In this document: in pieces, positions 15,971 through 31,066 of the stretch
Layout of the letters: each line of letters opens with the position of its first letter
Numbering within the stretch: position 1 is the first letter of the stretch
Source of the DNA: DATADD01 sp046262355
Lineage (GTDB): Bacteria > Actinomycetota > CADDZG01 > WHSQ01
NCBI GenBank assembly: GCA_046262355.1
Contig: JBHEMX010000092.1
Span: forward strand, 1-64,000
DNA: 64,000 bases
Direction: 5' to 3'
Notes under the pieces: model-generated
Database searches by the model: none
What the model was told of the DNA's origin: nothing
The model's input: the letters and a program-made list of their open reading frames with translations, nothing else
Program-made: the position numbers and the translations under genes

Positions 15971-16534
15971 ATGGCTCGACCGGAGAAGGTGCAGGCGGTG
16001 GAGGACATCGGCGAGCGCTTCGCCGGCGCACAGGCCGCGCTGCTCGCGGAGTATCGCGGGCTCTCGGTGGTCGACATGGCCGAGGTCCGTAGAGCGCTGC
16101 GCGCGGCCGAGGCCGACCTCAAGGTGCTCAAGAACACCCTCGCCCGGATCGCCGTGCGAGAGGCCGGTCTCGAGGACCTCGTCGAGTTCCTCGAGGGCCC
16201 GACGGCGATCGCGTTCTGCAGGGGCGACGCGATAGAGGCGGCCAAGGCCCTCGACGAGGCGACGCGGAGGTTCCCCGTGCTCCAGGTCAAGGGCGGTGTC
16301 CTGCGCGGCAAGGTGATCAGCGGCGATCAGGCCAGGGCGCTGGCTCGGCTCGGATCGCGCGAGGTGCAGCTCGCGAAGATCGCGCTGCTCGTGAACTCGC
16401 CGGCGCAGCAGACGGCCAACGTGTTCGCCGCGCTGTTGAGGAACCTGGGCTCGATGCTTGCCCAGGTAGTGACGCAGAAAGAGGCAGTGACGGAGGAAGA
16501 GGCCACCGCCGGCCCCCGGGCCGAGGCGAGTTAA
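15971..16534 (+). CDS. rplJ: 50S ribosomal protein L10
   Basis: L10 (187 residues) anchors L7/L12 dimers to the ribosomal stalk base. The N-terminal rRNA-binding domain contains LLAEYRGLSVVDMAEVR and LKVLKNTLARIAVREAG, and the C-terminal helix that binds L7/L12 dimers extends to an Ala/Glu-rich end. The start follows a GAGGAGTCG ribosome binding site immediately after the attenuator. rplL follows by 16 nt, as usual. Confidence 0.97.
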   Translation: MARPEKVQAVEDIGERFAGAQAALLAEYRGLSVVDMAEVRRALRAAEADLKVLKNTLARIAVREAGLEDLVEFLEGPTAIAFCRGDAIEAAKALDEATRRFPVLQVKGGVLRGKVISGDQARALARLGSREVQLAKIALLVNSPAQQTANVFAALLRNLGSMLAQVVTQKEAVTEEEATAGPRAEAS

Positions 16535-16550
16535 GGAAAGGACGGAGATC

Positions 16551-16949
16551 ATGGCGGAGAAAACGCTGTCTCAGGACCAGGTGCTCGATGCGATCGCGGG
16601 ATGGACGGTGCTCGAGCTCTCGGAGTTCGTCAAGGCGTTCGAGGACAAGTTCGGGGTGACTGCGGCGGCGCCGGTGACGGTGGCGGCAGGGCCTGCCGCC
16701 GCGGGCGGCGACGGAGCTGCCGCCGCAGAGGAGGAGCAGGACGAATTCGACGTCGTCCTGACGGCCGCCGGCGACAAGAAGATCCAGGTCATCAAAGAGG
16801 TCCGGTCGCTCACGAGCCTCGGGCTCAAGGAGGCCAAGGACCTCGTCGACTCGGCGCCGAAGGCGGTGCTCGAGAAGATCGCGAAGGAGCAGGCGGACGA
16901 GGCGCGCGGCAAGCTCGAGGGCGCCGGCGCCACGGTCGAGGTCAAGTAG
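16551..16949 (+). CDS. rplL: 50S ribosomal protein L7/L12
   Basis: L7/L12 (132 residues) is the multimeric stalk protein that recruits translational GTPases. The N-terminal dimerisation domain (VLDAIAGWTVLELSEFVKAFEDKFGV), an Ala/Gly-rich hinge near residues 40-62 and the C-terminal domain (EFDVVLTAAGDKKIQVIKEVRS) are all present. It ends the rplJL unit, and 680 nt separate it from rpoB. Confidence 0.97.
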   Translation: MAEKTLSQDQVLDAIAGWTVLELSEFVKAFEDKFGVTAAAPVTVAAGPAAAGGDGAAAAEEEQDEFDVVLTAAGDKKIQVIKEVRSLTSLGLKEAKDLVDSAPKAVLEKIAKEQADEARGKLEGAGATVEVK

Positions 16950-17002
16950 CCCGTCCCGCTGCCGGCGCGCCGCCCCGCCGCAACCGGACAAACCGGCCGG
17001 CG

Positions 17003-17166
17003 CCCGACCAGATCCCCTCCACCGCCGCCTCGCGACGGCAGAGGCACAAAGGTCGCCCCCGGGCTTGCGCGGCGAGGGCCGGGACCCGTGCCGCCAGGCC
17101 GGCGGCGCGCCGCGACCCGACCAGATCCCCTCCACCGCCGCCTCGCGACGGCAGAGGCACAAAGGT
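17003..17166 (+). repeat. Two 51-bp direct repeats between rplL and rpoB
   Basis: An identical 51-bp sequence beginning CCCGACCAGATCCCCTCC and ending GGCAGAGGCACAAAGGT occurs at 17003-17053 and 17116-17166 (period 113 bp). Weaker similarity continues on both sides, so this looks like a partly decayed tandem duplication of about 113 bp. Each copy contains the near-palindrome GCCGCCTCGCGACGGC. Confidence 0.9.
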
Positions 17167-17346
17167 TTCCCCCGGCTTGCCCTGATCGCGGCGCGCAACC
17201 GGTCGGCGCGGAGAAGGATTCCCGGCGCCGCCTGCCTGAGAAGATCCGGGCCCGCCCGCCCGACGAGACCCGGGTAGATCCGGGGACTCGGGGTGGTTGA
17301 CCGGTAGCCTTTCGGGCGCGCCGGGAATAGGTGGGCGCGAAAAGTG

Positions 17347-17376
17347 TTGACCCTGGGGCAGGAAGGGCGCTAAAGT
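17347..17376 (+). promoter_or_regulatory. rpoBC promoter P1
   Basis: TTGACC (17347-17352) and TAAAGT (17371-17376) are separated by 18 nt and match the primary sigma-factor consensus closely. They lie about 250 nt upstream of rpoB. Confidence 0.7.
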
Positions 17377-17435
17377 TCCCCTAGCTACCTTTCAAGGAGC
17401 ATCGATACAGGCAACATCTAGATCAAGCGTCGTGC

Positions 17436-17465
17436 TTGACGCCGGTACGGGCTGCCGCCTATACT
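17436..17465 (+). promoter_or_regulatory. rpoBC promoter P2 with overlapping inverted repeat
   Basis: TTGACG (17436-17441) and TATACT (17460-17465), 18 nt apart, form the best-matching promoter in the window, 165 nt before rpoB. The inverted repeat TCAAGC-gtcgt-GCTTGA (17423-17439) overlaps the -35 box and may be an operator. Confidence 0.78.
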
Positions 17466-17629
17466 GGCGGTTTGCTGTGTCTGCTCTCCGACCGTCCTCT
17501 ATGCGTTGTCGCGCGGCTAAGAACCGCCCATCGCGTGCCGGCCGGAGATACGCCGGAAGGGATCGATGACGAGGCCCCTTCTGCACTGGGGCTGGTTCAA
17601 CCGTCTAGCAACACACTGAGGAGGCTCGC

Positions 17630-21010
<3,381 letters not shown>

Positions 21011-21015
21011 GCAAC

Positions 21016-25155
<4,140 letters not shown>

Positions 25156-25173
25156 GCAGGCCGCTCGGCCGGG

Positions 25174-25195
25174 GGCGGGGTGATTTGACCCCGCC
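25174..25195 (+). terminator. Hairpin behind rpoC overlapping the str promoter
   Basis: GGCGGGGT (25174-25181) pairs with ACCCCGCC (25188-25195) around a 6-nt loop, 19 nt after the rpoC stop. There is no long T-run. The -35 box of the downstream promoter (TTGACC) spans the loop and right arm, so termination and initiation signals are superimposed. Confidence 0.55.
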
Positions 25196-25213
25196 TTCGA
25201 CGCCTCCTAGTAT
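25185..25213 (+). promoter_or_regulatory. Promoter of the rpsL-rpsG-fusA-tuf operon
   Basis: TTGACC (25185-25190) and TAGTAT (25208-25213) are spaced by 17 nt. It lies 370 nt upstream of rpsL and immediately after rpoC, and should drive the str operon with a long leader. Confidence 0.7.
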
Positions 25214-25582
25214 TGGTGGTCGCGTCCCTTGCGGGGGGCGCGCCGCGCGCGCAACGTGGGCGCTGAGAGGCGCAGCATCAAGCCCGAGTTCGGTGAGCTT
25301 CGGCAGGCCCGGTCGCCCCGGGAACCGCCGGGGTCGGGGTTCCATCGCCGAACGCAAGCCGTCGAGAGGACACCCGGAGCCGGCAGACGTGGTCGTGCTC
25401 GTCTCGGGTCCGGCCCCTTATCTCGCGACGCGTCGGGAAAAAGCCTCGTCGTGGTCTCGATGGTTGAGCCGCGAGGGTCATAGAGAGGCGAGCTGCTGGG
25501 AGTCATTCCCTGAGTGGCCGTGAGCACGGATGCGACGGCGCAGAAGGCGTCGTCGATCGAGAAGAAGCGGGGAACGAGTTAG
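25214..25582 (+). other. Long untranslated leader of the str operon
   Basis: About 370 nt separate the promoter from rpsL. The open frames here (for example 25229-25483) are Arg-rich, lack a clear ribosome binding site and resemble no known protein, so I treat the stretch as leader RNA. It ends in GGGGAACGAG before the GTG start of rpsL. A regulatory RNA structure is possible but not identified. Confidence 0.4.
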
Positions 25583-25954
25583 GTGCCGACAGTCCAGCAA
25601 CTGGTCCGCCAGGGCCGGCAGAGCAAGCGGGAGAAGACGAAGTCCCCTGCCTTGAGGGGCTCGCCTCAGCGGCGTGGAGTGTGCACGCGCGTTTACACCC
25701 ACACGCCCAAGAAGCCCAACTCCGCTCTACGCAAGGTCGCGCGCGTCCGTCTTTCCTCTGGCGTCGAGGTCACCGCCTACATCCCCGGGATCGGGCACAA
25801 CCTCCAGGAGCACTCGATCGTGCTCGTGCGCGGCGGGCGCGTGAAGGACCTGCCGGGCGTGCGCTACAAGATCATCCGCGCCGCGCTCGACACCGCGGGC
25901 GTGCGGGACCGCCAGAACTCGCGCTCGAAGTACGGCGCCAAGAAGGGCGGATAG
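25583..25954 (+). CDS. rpsL: 30S ribosomal protein S12
   Basis: S12 (123 residues) sits at the decoding centre and affects accuracy. The conserved TPKKPNSALRKVARV and GIGHNLQEHSIVLVRGGRVKDLPGVRY segments are intact, including both lysines whose replacement gives streptomycin resistance in other bacteria, so no resistance allele is evident. It starts at GTG 25583; rpsG follows after 2 nt. Confidence 0.97.
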   Translation: MPTVQQLVRQGRQSKREKTKSPALRGSPQRRGVCTRVYTHTPKKPNSALRKVARVRLSSGVEVTAYIPGIGHNLQEHSIVLVRGGRVKDLPGVRYKIIRAALDTAGVRDRQNSRSKYGAKKGG

Positions 25955-25956
25955 CC

Positions 25957-26427
25957 ATGCCGAGAAAAGGGCCGGCGCCGCGCCGCCACATCATGGCGGA
26001 CCCTGTCTACAACTCCGTGCTCGTAACGCAGATCCAGAACCGGATCATGACGCGCGGCAAGCGGACGCTGTCCGAGAGCATCGTCTACGACGCCCTCGGC
26101 AAGGTCGGCGATCGTACCGGCAAGGACCCGTTGCCCCTCCTCAAGAAGGCGGTGGACAACATCAAGCCGCTGCTCGAGGTGCGCTCTCGGCGCGTCGGAG
26201 GCGCGACGTACCAGGTGCCGGTCGAGGTTCCCCCCCGACGCGGCACGACGCTGGCGATCCGGTGGCTCGTGGGCTTCTCGCGCCGGCGCCGCGAGCGCAG
26301 CATGGCCGAGCGACTCGCAGGCGAGATCCTCGACGCGAGCGGCGGCACAGGCTCGGCGGTGAAGCGCCGAGAGGACATGCACAAGATGGCGGAGGCCAAC
26401 AAGGCTTTCGCGCACTACAGATGGTGA
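25957..26427 (+). CDS. rpsG: 30S ribosomal protein S7
   Basis: S7 (156 residues) nucleates assembly of the 30S head by binding 16S rRNA and lines the E site. Typical segments include MPRKGPAPRR at the start, KKAVDNIKPLLEVRSRRVGGATYQVPVEV and the C-terminal RREDMHKMAEANKAFAHYRW. The ATG is 2 nt after the rpsL stop. In many bacteria S7 represses its own operon through the adjacent intercistronic region, and a hairpin is present downstream here. Confidence 0.97.
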   Translation: MPRKGPAPRRHIMADPVYNSVLVTQIQNRIMTRGKRTLSESIVYDALGKVGDRTGKDPLPLLKKAVDNIKPLLEVRSRRVGGATYQVPVEVPPRRGTTLAIRWLVGFSRRRRERSMAERLAGEILDASGGTGSAVKRREDMHKMAEANKAFAHYRW

Positions 26428-26435
26428 TTACCCGG

Positions 26436-26480
26436 CGAGTGGGTGAGAGATCCCGTATGTGGCAACTCACCACCCACTCG
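26436..26480 (+). promoter_or_regulatory. Hairpin between rpsG and fusA
   Basis: CGAGTGGGTG (26436-26445) and CACCCACTCG (26471-26480) form a perfect 10-bp stem with a 25-nt loop. GTGAG (26443-26447) and CTCAC (26466-26470) give a competing pairing. It sits just before the fusA ribosome binding site (GAAGGAGA) and has no T-run, which suggests translational control or mRNA processing more than termination. Confidence 0.5.
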
Positions 26481-26497
26481 GCGCCTGAAGGAGACGT

Positions 26498-28672
26498 ATG
26501 GCTGAGGTAGCAGAGAAGCAAACGAGACAGGGCGGACGCCCGCAACTGCGGGAGTTGAAGGGCGGGCGCGGTCATGTGACGCGCGAGTACCCGCTCAACC
26601 GAACGCGCAACATCGGGATCATGGCCCACATCGACGCGGGCAAGACGACTACGACCGAGCGCATCCTGTACTACACCGGGCGCACCTACAAGATCGGCGA
26701 GGTCCACGAGGGCGCCGCGGTCATGGACTGGATGATCCAGGAGCAGGAGCGCGGCATCACGATCACGTCTGCCGCGACCACCGCGCACTGGAAGGGCTAC
26801 TGGATCAACATCATCGACACGCCCGGCCACGTCGACTTCACCGTCGAGGTCGAGCGGAGCCTCCGTGTGCTCGACGGAGCGATCGCGGTCTTCGACGCGG
26901 TCGCCGGTGTCGAGCCGCAGTCGGAGACCGTGTGGCGTCAGGCCGATCGCTACAACGTGCCGCGCGTCTGCTTCGTCAACAAGATGGACCGCACCGGCGC
27001 CGACTTCTTCCGCACGGTCGACATGATCCGGAGCCGCCTCAACGGGACGCCCGTCGTCGTGCAGCTTCCGATCGGCAAGGAGGCCGACTTCCACGGCGTC
27101 GTCGACCTCGTCACGATGGTCGCCCACTACTGGCCGTCGGACGGGATGGGCGAGCAGTGGGAGGACCGCGACATCCCCGATCACCTGCGCGACCAGGCGG
27201 AGCGGTATCGCCACGACCTCATCGAGGCGCTCGCCGACCACGACGAAGGCATCATGGAGGCCTACGTCGGCGAGCACGACATCGACGTCGACGAGATGCG
27301 ACGGGCCCTCAGGCGGGCCACGATCGCCGGCGACATCACCCCGGTGCTGTGTGGTTCCGCGTTCAAGAACAAGGCCGTCCAGCCGCTGCTCGACTCGATC
27401 TGTTGGTATCTGCCGAGCCCGAGTGACCTCCCGCCGTACGAGGGCCGCATCCCGTCGACCGGTGAGGTCGTGGAGCGCAAGGCGGAGGACACCGATCCCT
27501 TCTCTGCGCTCGCGTTCAAGATCATGAGTGATCCCTACGTCGGCCGCCTCACCTATCTCAGGGTCTACTCGGGGACACTGCGCAGCGGCGACCAGGTGAC
27601 GAACTCGACACGCGACCGCAAGGAGCGCGTCGGTCGCATCCTGCAGATGCACGCGAACCACCGAGAGGACAAAGAGGCGGTCTTCGCCGGCGACATCGTC
27701 GCGATCGTGGGGCTCAAGAACACGCTCACGGGGGACACGCTGTGCGATCCGAGCGAGCCCGTGCTGCTCGAGGAGATGAGCTTCCCGGCGCCGGTGATCG
27801 ATGTCGCGATCGAGCCCAAGTCCAAGGTCGACTCCGACAAGCTCGGCAACGCGCTGCAGCGGCTCTCTGAAGAGGATCCGACGTTCCGGGTCCACACGGA
27901 CGAGGACACGGGGCAGACCATCATCTCGGGGATGGGTGAGCTGCATCTCGAGGTGCTGGTCGATCGCCTCATCCGCGAGTTCAAGGTCGGCGCGAACGTA
28001 GGAAAGCCGCAGGTCGCCTATCGCGAGACCGTGCGCAACCCGATCCAGAAGGTCGAGACGCGCTACGTCAAGCAGACGGGTGGTAAGGGTCAGTACGGCC
28101 ATGCGGTGATCAACCTGGAGCCGACCGGCCCCGGCGGCGGATACGAGTTTGTCAACAAGATCACCGGCGGGAAGATCCCGACCGAGTACATCCCGTCGGT
28201 CGACCAGGGCGTGCAGGAGGCGATGGCGTCGGGCGTGCTCGCGGGCTACCCCGTGGTCGACATACGGGTGACGCTCACCGATGGCTCGTACCACGAGGTC
28301 GACTCGTCCGAGATGGCGTTCAAGATCACCGGCTCGATGGCGTTCAAGGAGGCGGCGCGCCGTGCGAAGCCCGTGCTGCTCGAGCCGATCTTCGACGTCG
28401 AGGTCGTGACACCCGAGGAGTACATGGGCGACGTGATCGGCGACCTCTCCAGCCGGCGAGGTCGCGTCGAGTCGATGGACCAACGCGGCAGCGACCGCAT
28501 CATCACGGCCCAGGTTCCACTGGCCGAGATGTTCGGCTACGCGACCGAGCTTCGTAGCCGTACCCAAGGTCGCGCCACTTACACCATGCAGTTCAACTCG
28601 TACAAGGCAGTTCCTCAGTCGATCCAGGAAGAGGTCGTCGCGTCGGTTCGCGGTGAGCCGGTGGGCAAGTAG
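26498..28672 (+). CDS. fusA: Translation elongation factor G
   Basis: EF-G (724 residues) catalyses ribosomal translocation and, with RRF, recycling. The GTPase motifs are intact: AHIDAGKTTTTERIL (G1), RGITITSAATT (G2), DTPGHVDF (G3) and NKMDRTGADF (G4). Domains II-V follow with normal length. About 35 residues of basic sequence precede the first GTPase motif, slightly longer than usual. The ATG has a GAAGGAGA ribosome binding site. tuf follows after 14 nt. Confidence 0.97.
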   Translation: MAEVAEKQTRQGGRPQLRELKGGRGHVTREYPLNRTRNIGIMAHIDAGKTTTTERILYYTGRTYKIGEVHEGAAVMDWMIQEQERGITITSAATTAHWKGYWINIIDTPGHVDFTVEVERSLRVLDGAIAVFDAVAGVEPQSETVWRQADRYNVPRVCFVNKMDRTGADFFRTVDMIRSRLNGTPVVVQLPIGKEADFHGVVDLVTMVAHYWPSDGMGEQWEDRDIPDHLRDQAERYRHDLIEALADHDEGIMEAYVGEHDIDVDEMRRALRRATIAGDITPVLCGSAFKNKAVQPLLDSICWYLPSPSDLPPYEGRIPSTGEVVERKAEDTDPFSALAFKIMSDPYVGRLTYLRVYSGTLRSGDQVTNSTRDRKERVGRILQMHANHREDKEAVFAGDIVAIVGLKNTLTGDTLCDPSEPVLLEEMSFPAPVIDVAIEPKSKVDSDKLGNALQRLSEEDPTFRVHTDEDTGQTIISGMGELHLEVLVDRLIREFKVGANVGKPQVAYRETVRNPIQKVETRYVKQTGGKGQYGHAVINLEPTGPGGGYEFVNKITGGKIPTEYIPSVDQGVQEAMASGVLAGYPVVDIRVTLTDGSYHEVDSSEMAFKITGSMAFKEAARRAKPVLLEPIFDVEVVTPEEYMGDVIGDLSSRRGRVESMDQRGSDRIITAQVPLAEMFGYATELRSRTQGRATYTMQFNSYKAVPQSIQEEVVASVRGEPVGK

Positions 28673-28686
28673 GAGAAGGAGAGACG

Positions 28687-29877
28687 ATGGCCAAGCAGAA
28701 GTTCGAGCGCAACAAGCCGCACGTGAACATCGGGACCATGGGTCATATCGACCATGGCAAGACGACGTTGACGGCGGCGATCACCAAGGTGCTCGCGGAG
28801 CGCAATCCGAACGTATCCTTCACGCCCTTCGACAAGATCGACAAGGCGCCGGAAGAGCGCGAGCGCGGTATCACGATCGCCATCGCGCACGTCGAGTACG
28901 AGACCGAGAACCGGCACTACGCCCACGTCGACATGCCGGGGCATGCCGACTACATCAAGAACATGATCACCGGCGCCGCCCAGATCGACGGGGCGATCCT
29001 GGTCGTCTCGGCGGCCGACGGTCCGATGCCCCAGACGCGCGAGCACGTCCTCCTTGCTCGCCAGGTGAACGTCCCGTACATCGTCGTCGCCCTCAACAAG
29101 GTCGACATGGTCGATGACCCAGAGCTGCTCGACCTGGTCGAGCTCGAGGTGCGCGAGCTGCTCACCGAGTACGAGTTTCCCGGCGACGACGTCCCGGTCG
29201 TGAGGGTTTCCGCCCTCAAGGCGCTCGACGGCGACGCCGAGGCTGCGGACGGGATCGTCGAGCTCATGAATGCGGCCGACGAGTACATCCCAGAGCCGGA
29301 GCGCGACACCGCCAAGCCGTTCCTCATGCCGATCGAGGACGTCTTCACGATCACCGGCCGTGGAACCGTCGTGACCGGCCGCGTCGAGCAGGGTCAGCTC
29401 AAGCTCGGCGAGGAGATCGACATCATCGGGATCGAGAGGGCTACGAAGAAGACGGTCGTCACCGGCATCGAGATGTTCCGCAAGATGCTCGACGAGGCAC
29501 AGGCTGGAGACAATGCCGGCATCCTGCTGCGAGGCATCAAGAAGGACGATGTGCAGCGCGGCCAGGTGCTTGCGAAGCCAGGCTCGGTGACGCCGCACAC
29601 GAGGTTCCAGGCACAGGTCTACATCCTGTCCAAGGACGAAGGCGGACGGCACACACCTTTCTTCAACAACTATCGCCCTCAGTTCTACTTCCGAACCACG
29701 GACGTGACGGGTTCGGTCAATCTCCCCGGCGGCACCGAGATGGTCATGCCGGGCGACAACACCGAGATGACGGCCGAGCTGATCCAGCCGATCGCGATGG
29801 ACGAGGGTCTCCGCTTCGCCATCCGCGAGGGCGGTCGCACCGTCGGCGCCGGTCGAGTGACCAAGATCATCGAGTAG
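28687..29877 (+). CDS. tuf: Translation elongation factor Tu
   Basis: EF-Tu (396 residues) delivers aminoacyl-tRNA to the ribosome. The GTPase motifs GHIDHGKTTL, DMPGHADY and NKVDMVDD are present, as is the effector region RGITIAIAHVEYET, where Asn-Thr of the common consensus is replaced by Ala-Ile-Ala. The middle and C-terminal beta-barrels end in GRTVGAGRVTKIIE. It follows fusA by 14 nt and precedes rpsJ by 16 nt, so the str and S10 operons run together without a gap. Confidence 0.97.
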   Translation: MAKQKFERNKPHVNIGTMGHIDHGKTTLTAAITKVLAERNPNVSFTPFDKIDKAPEERERGITIAIAHVEYETENRHYAHVDMPGHADYIKNMITGAAQIDGAILVVSAADGPMPQTREHVLLARQVNVPYIVVALNKVDMVDDPELLDLVELEVRELLTEYEFPGDDVPVVRVSALKALDGDAEAADGIVELMNAADEYIPEPERDTAKPFLMPIEDVFTITGRGTVVTGRVEQGQLKLGEEIDIIGIERATKKTVVTGIEMFRKMLDEAQAGDNAGILLRGIKKDDVQRGQVLAKPGSVTPHTRFQAQVYILSKDEGGRHTPFFNNYRPQFYFRTTDVTGSVNLPGGTEMVMPGDNTEMTAELIQPIAMDEGLRFAIREGGRTVGAGRVTKIIE

Positions 29878-29893
29878 AGGGCGGACGAGAGCG

Positions 29894-30205
29894 GTGGCGA
29901 CGGGGATGAAGATCAGGATCCGGCTCAAGGCCTATGACCACGAGGTCATCGACCAATCGGCGCGCAAGATCGTCGAAACGGTGACCCGCACGGGCGCGAG
30001 CGTCAACGGTCCGATCCCTCTGCCGACGGAGCGCTCCGTCTACACGGTCATCCGCTCGCCGCACAAGGACAAGGACTCGCGCGAGCACTTCGAGATGCGT
30101 ACACACAAGAGGATCCTGGACATCGTGAATCCGACGCCGAAGACTGTCGACTCGCTTCAGCGGCTCGACCTTCCCGCCGGTGTCGACATCGAGCTCAAGC
30201 TGTAG
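29894..30205 (+). CDS. rpsJ: 30S ribosomal protein S10
   Basis: S10 (103 residues) is a 30S head protein that also serves as NusE in antitermination complexes. The conserved MKIRIRLKAYDHEVID start, LPTERSVYTVIRSPH and FEMRTHKRILDI segments are intact. It begins at GTG 29894, with a possible ATG four codons later. It opens the S10 cluster only 16 nt after tuf. Confidence 0.96.
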   Translation: MATGMKIRIRLKAYDHEVIDQSARKIVETVTRTGASVNGPIPLPTERSVYTVIRSPHKDKDSREHFEMRTHKRILDIVNPTPKTVDSLQRLDLPAGVDIELKL

Positions 30206-30234
30206 GCTAGAGAGAGACGAGGGAACAAGCATCC

Positions 30235-30897
30235 ATGGCGGGTAGAAAAGGCATCCTGGGGCGCAAGATCGGGATGACCCAGGTCTTCGACGACGGCGGG
30301 CATGCCGTGCCCGTGACGGTGATCGAGGCCGGGCCGTGCCGCGTCGCTCAGGTCAAGACGCTCGAGAAGGACGGTTACGCCGCGGTGCAGCTTGCCATCG
30401 GTGTGCGCCGGCGCGCCTCCAAGCCGCTCGCCGGCCACTTCGCCAAGAATGGCCTCGATCCGGCGCAGCACGTCGTCGAGATGCGTGTCGACGACGTGTC
30501 CAGCATCGATGCCAGCGCCGAGATCAAAGCCGACGTCTTCGAGCCGGGAGAGATCGTCGACGTCATCGGTGTGACCAAGGGCAAGGGCTTCGCCGGCGCC
30601 ATGAAGCGCCACAACTTCAAGGGACTCAGCGCGAGCCATGGAACCGAGCGCAAGCATCGCTCACCCGGTTCGATCGGCGCGTGCGCAACCCCTGCGCGCG
30701 TCTTCAAGGGTACGCGCATGGCCGGCCACCTCGGCCACGCGCGCGTAACCACGCTCAACCTCAGGATCATCAAGGCCGACCCGGAGCGCAACCTGCTGCT
30801 CATCCGCGGAGCGGTTCCCGGTCCCAAGGGCGGGCTCGTGATGATCCGCTCCTCGGTTCGCGAGCGCCAGCGGGAAGCCGGAAAGAGAGCGGGCTAG
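30235..30897 (+). CDS. rplC: 50S ribosomal protein L3
   Basis: L3 (220 residues) starts 50S assembly and reaches toward the peptidyl transferase centre. Typical segments are GRKIGMTQVFDDGGHAVPVTVI, FAGAMKRHNFKGLSASHGTER and RMAGHLGHARVTTLNL. Its TAG stop lies inside the left copy of the 9-bp duplication that flanks the inserted element before rplD; the coding sequence itself is unaffected. Confidence 0.97.
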   Translation: MAGRKGILGRKIGMTQVFDDGGHAVPVTVIEAGPCRVAQVKTLEKDGYAAVQLAIGVRRRASKPLAGHFAKNGLDPAQHVVEMRVDDVSSIDASAEIKADVFEPGEIVDVIGVTKGKGFAGAMKRHNFKGLSASHGTERKHRSPGSIGACATPARVFKGTRMAGHLGHARVTTLNLRIIKADPERNLLLIRGAVPGPKGGLVMIRSSVRERQREAGKRAG

Positions 30898-31066
30898 TGG
30901 TCCGCCGGGTAAGTAACGGCAGCACCGAGAGCGTTCCTGCGCGCCGAGGGCAAGGCGCGAGGAGTCGAGCGTACCTGGAGGTACGTGAGCGACGAGGAAC
31001 GCAGCCATCGGTGATGCAGGGGCGCTCGAATGCGTCGGTGATTTACGCGGTGGGGCACTAGTGGTC
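30894..31066 (+). mobile_element. Small structured insertion with 9-bp target duplication, rplC/rplD junction
   Basis: The 9-mer CTAGTGGTC occurs at 30894-30902 and 31058-31066 and brackets 155 bp of extra DNA. Removing one repeat and the insert (164 bp) restores a TAGTG overlap of the rplC stop and the rplD start, the kind of junction found throughout this operon. The insert has imperfect terminal inverted similarity around GTAAGTAAC and its right-end counterpart GTGATTTAC. The inside folds as a cloverleaf: CACCGA/TCGGTG, GCGTTCCT/AGGAACGC, CGCGCC/GGCGCG and GTCG-agc-GTACC-tgga-GGTAC...CGAC. It contains no transposase. A 54-codon frame runs through it from the rplC stop to the rplD start. 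It looks like a miniature non-autonomous element. Confidence 0.65.

Larger units (their letters stand above)
16950..17629 (+). promoter_or_regulatory. rplL-rpoB intergenic region
   Basis: This 680-nt region has no convincing gene. Its first half is GC-rich and contains a 51-bp direct repeat; its second half is less GC-rich and holds two consensus promoters followed by an untranslated leader of about 160 nt that ends in the GAGGAGG ribosome binding site of rpoB. The layout indicates that rpoBC can be transcribed independently of the ribosomal stalk genes. Confidence 0.7.

Noticed and set aside
25229..25483. 84-codon frame in the str leader
   Set aside because: Arg-rich, no ribosome binding site, antisense frames equally open; treated as untranslated leader.
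25583..25954. Streptomycin-resistance allele of rpsL
   Set aside because: Both key lysine regions look wild-type.
26162..28567. 801-codon minus-strand frame opposite fusA
   Set aside because: Antisense shadow of EF-G with no recognisable protein features.
30897..31061. 54-codon frame as a genuine gene between rplC and rplD
   Set aside because: The frame is explained by the inserted palindromic element; no conserved protein pattern is seen, although translation is not excluded.
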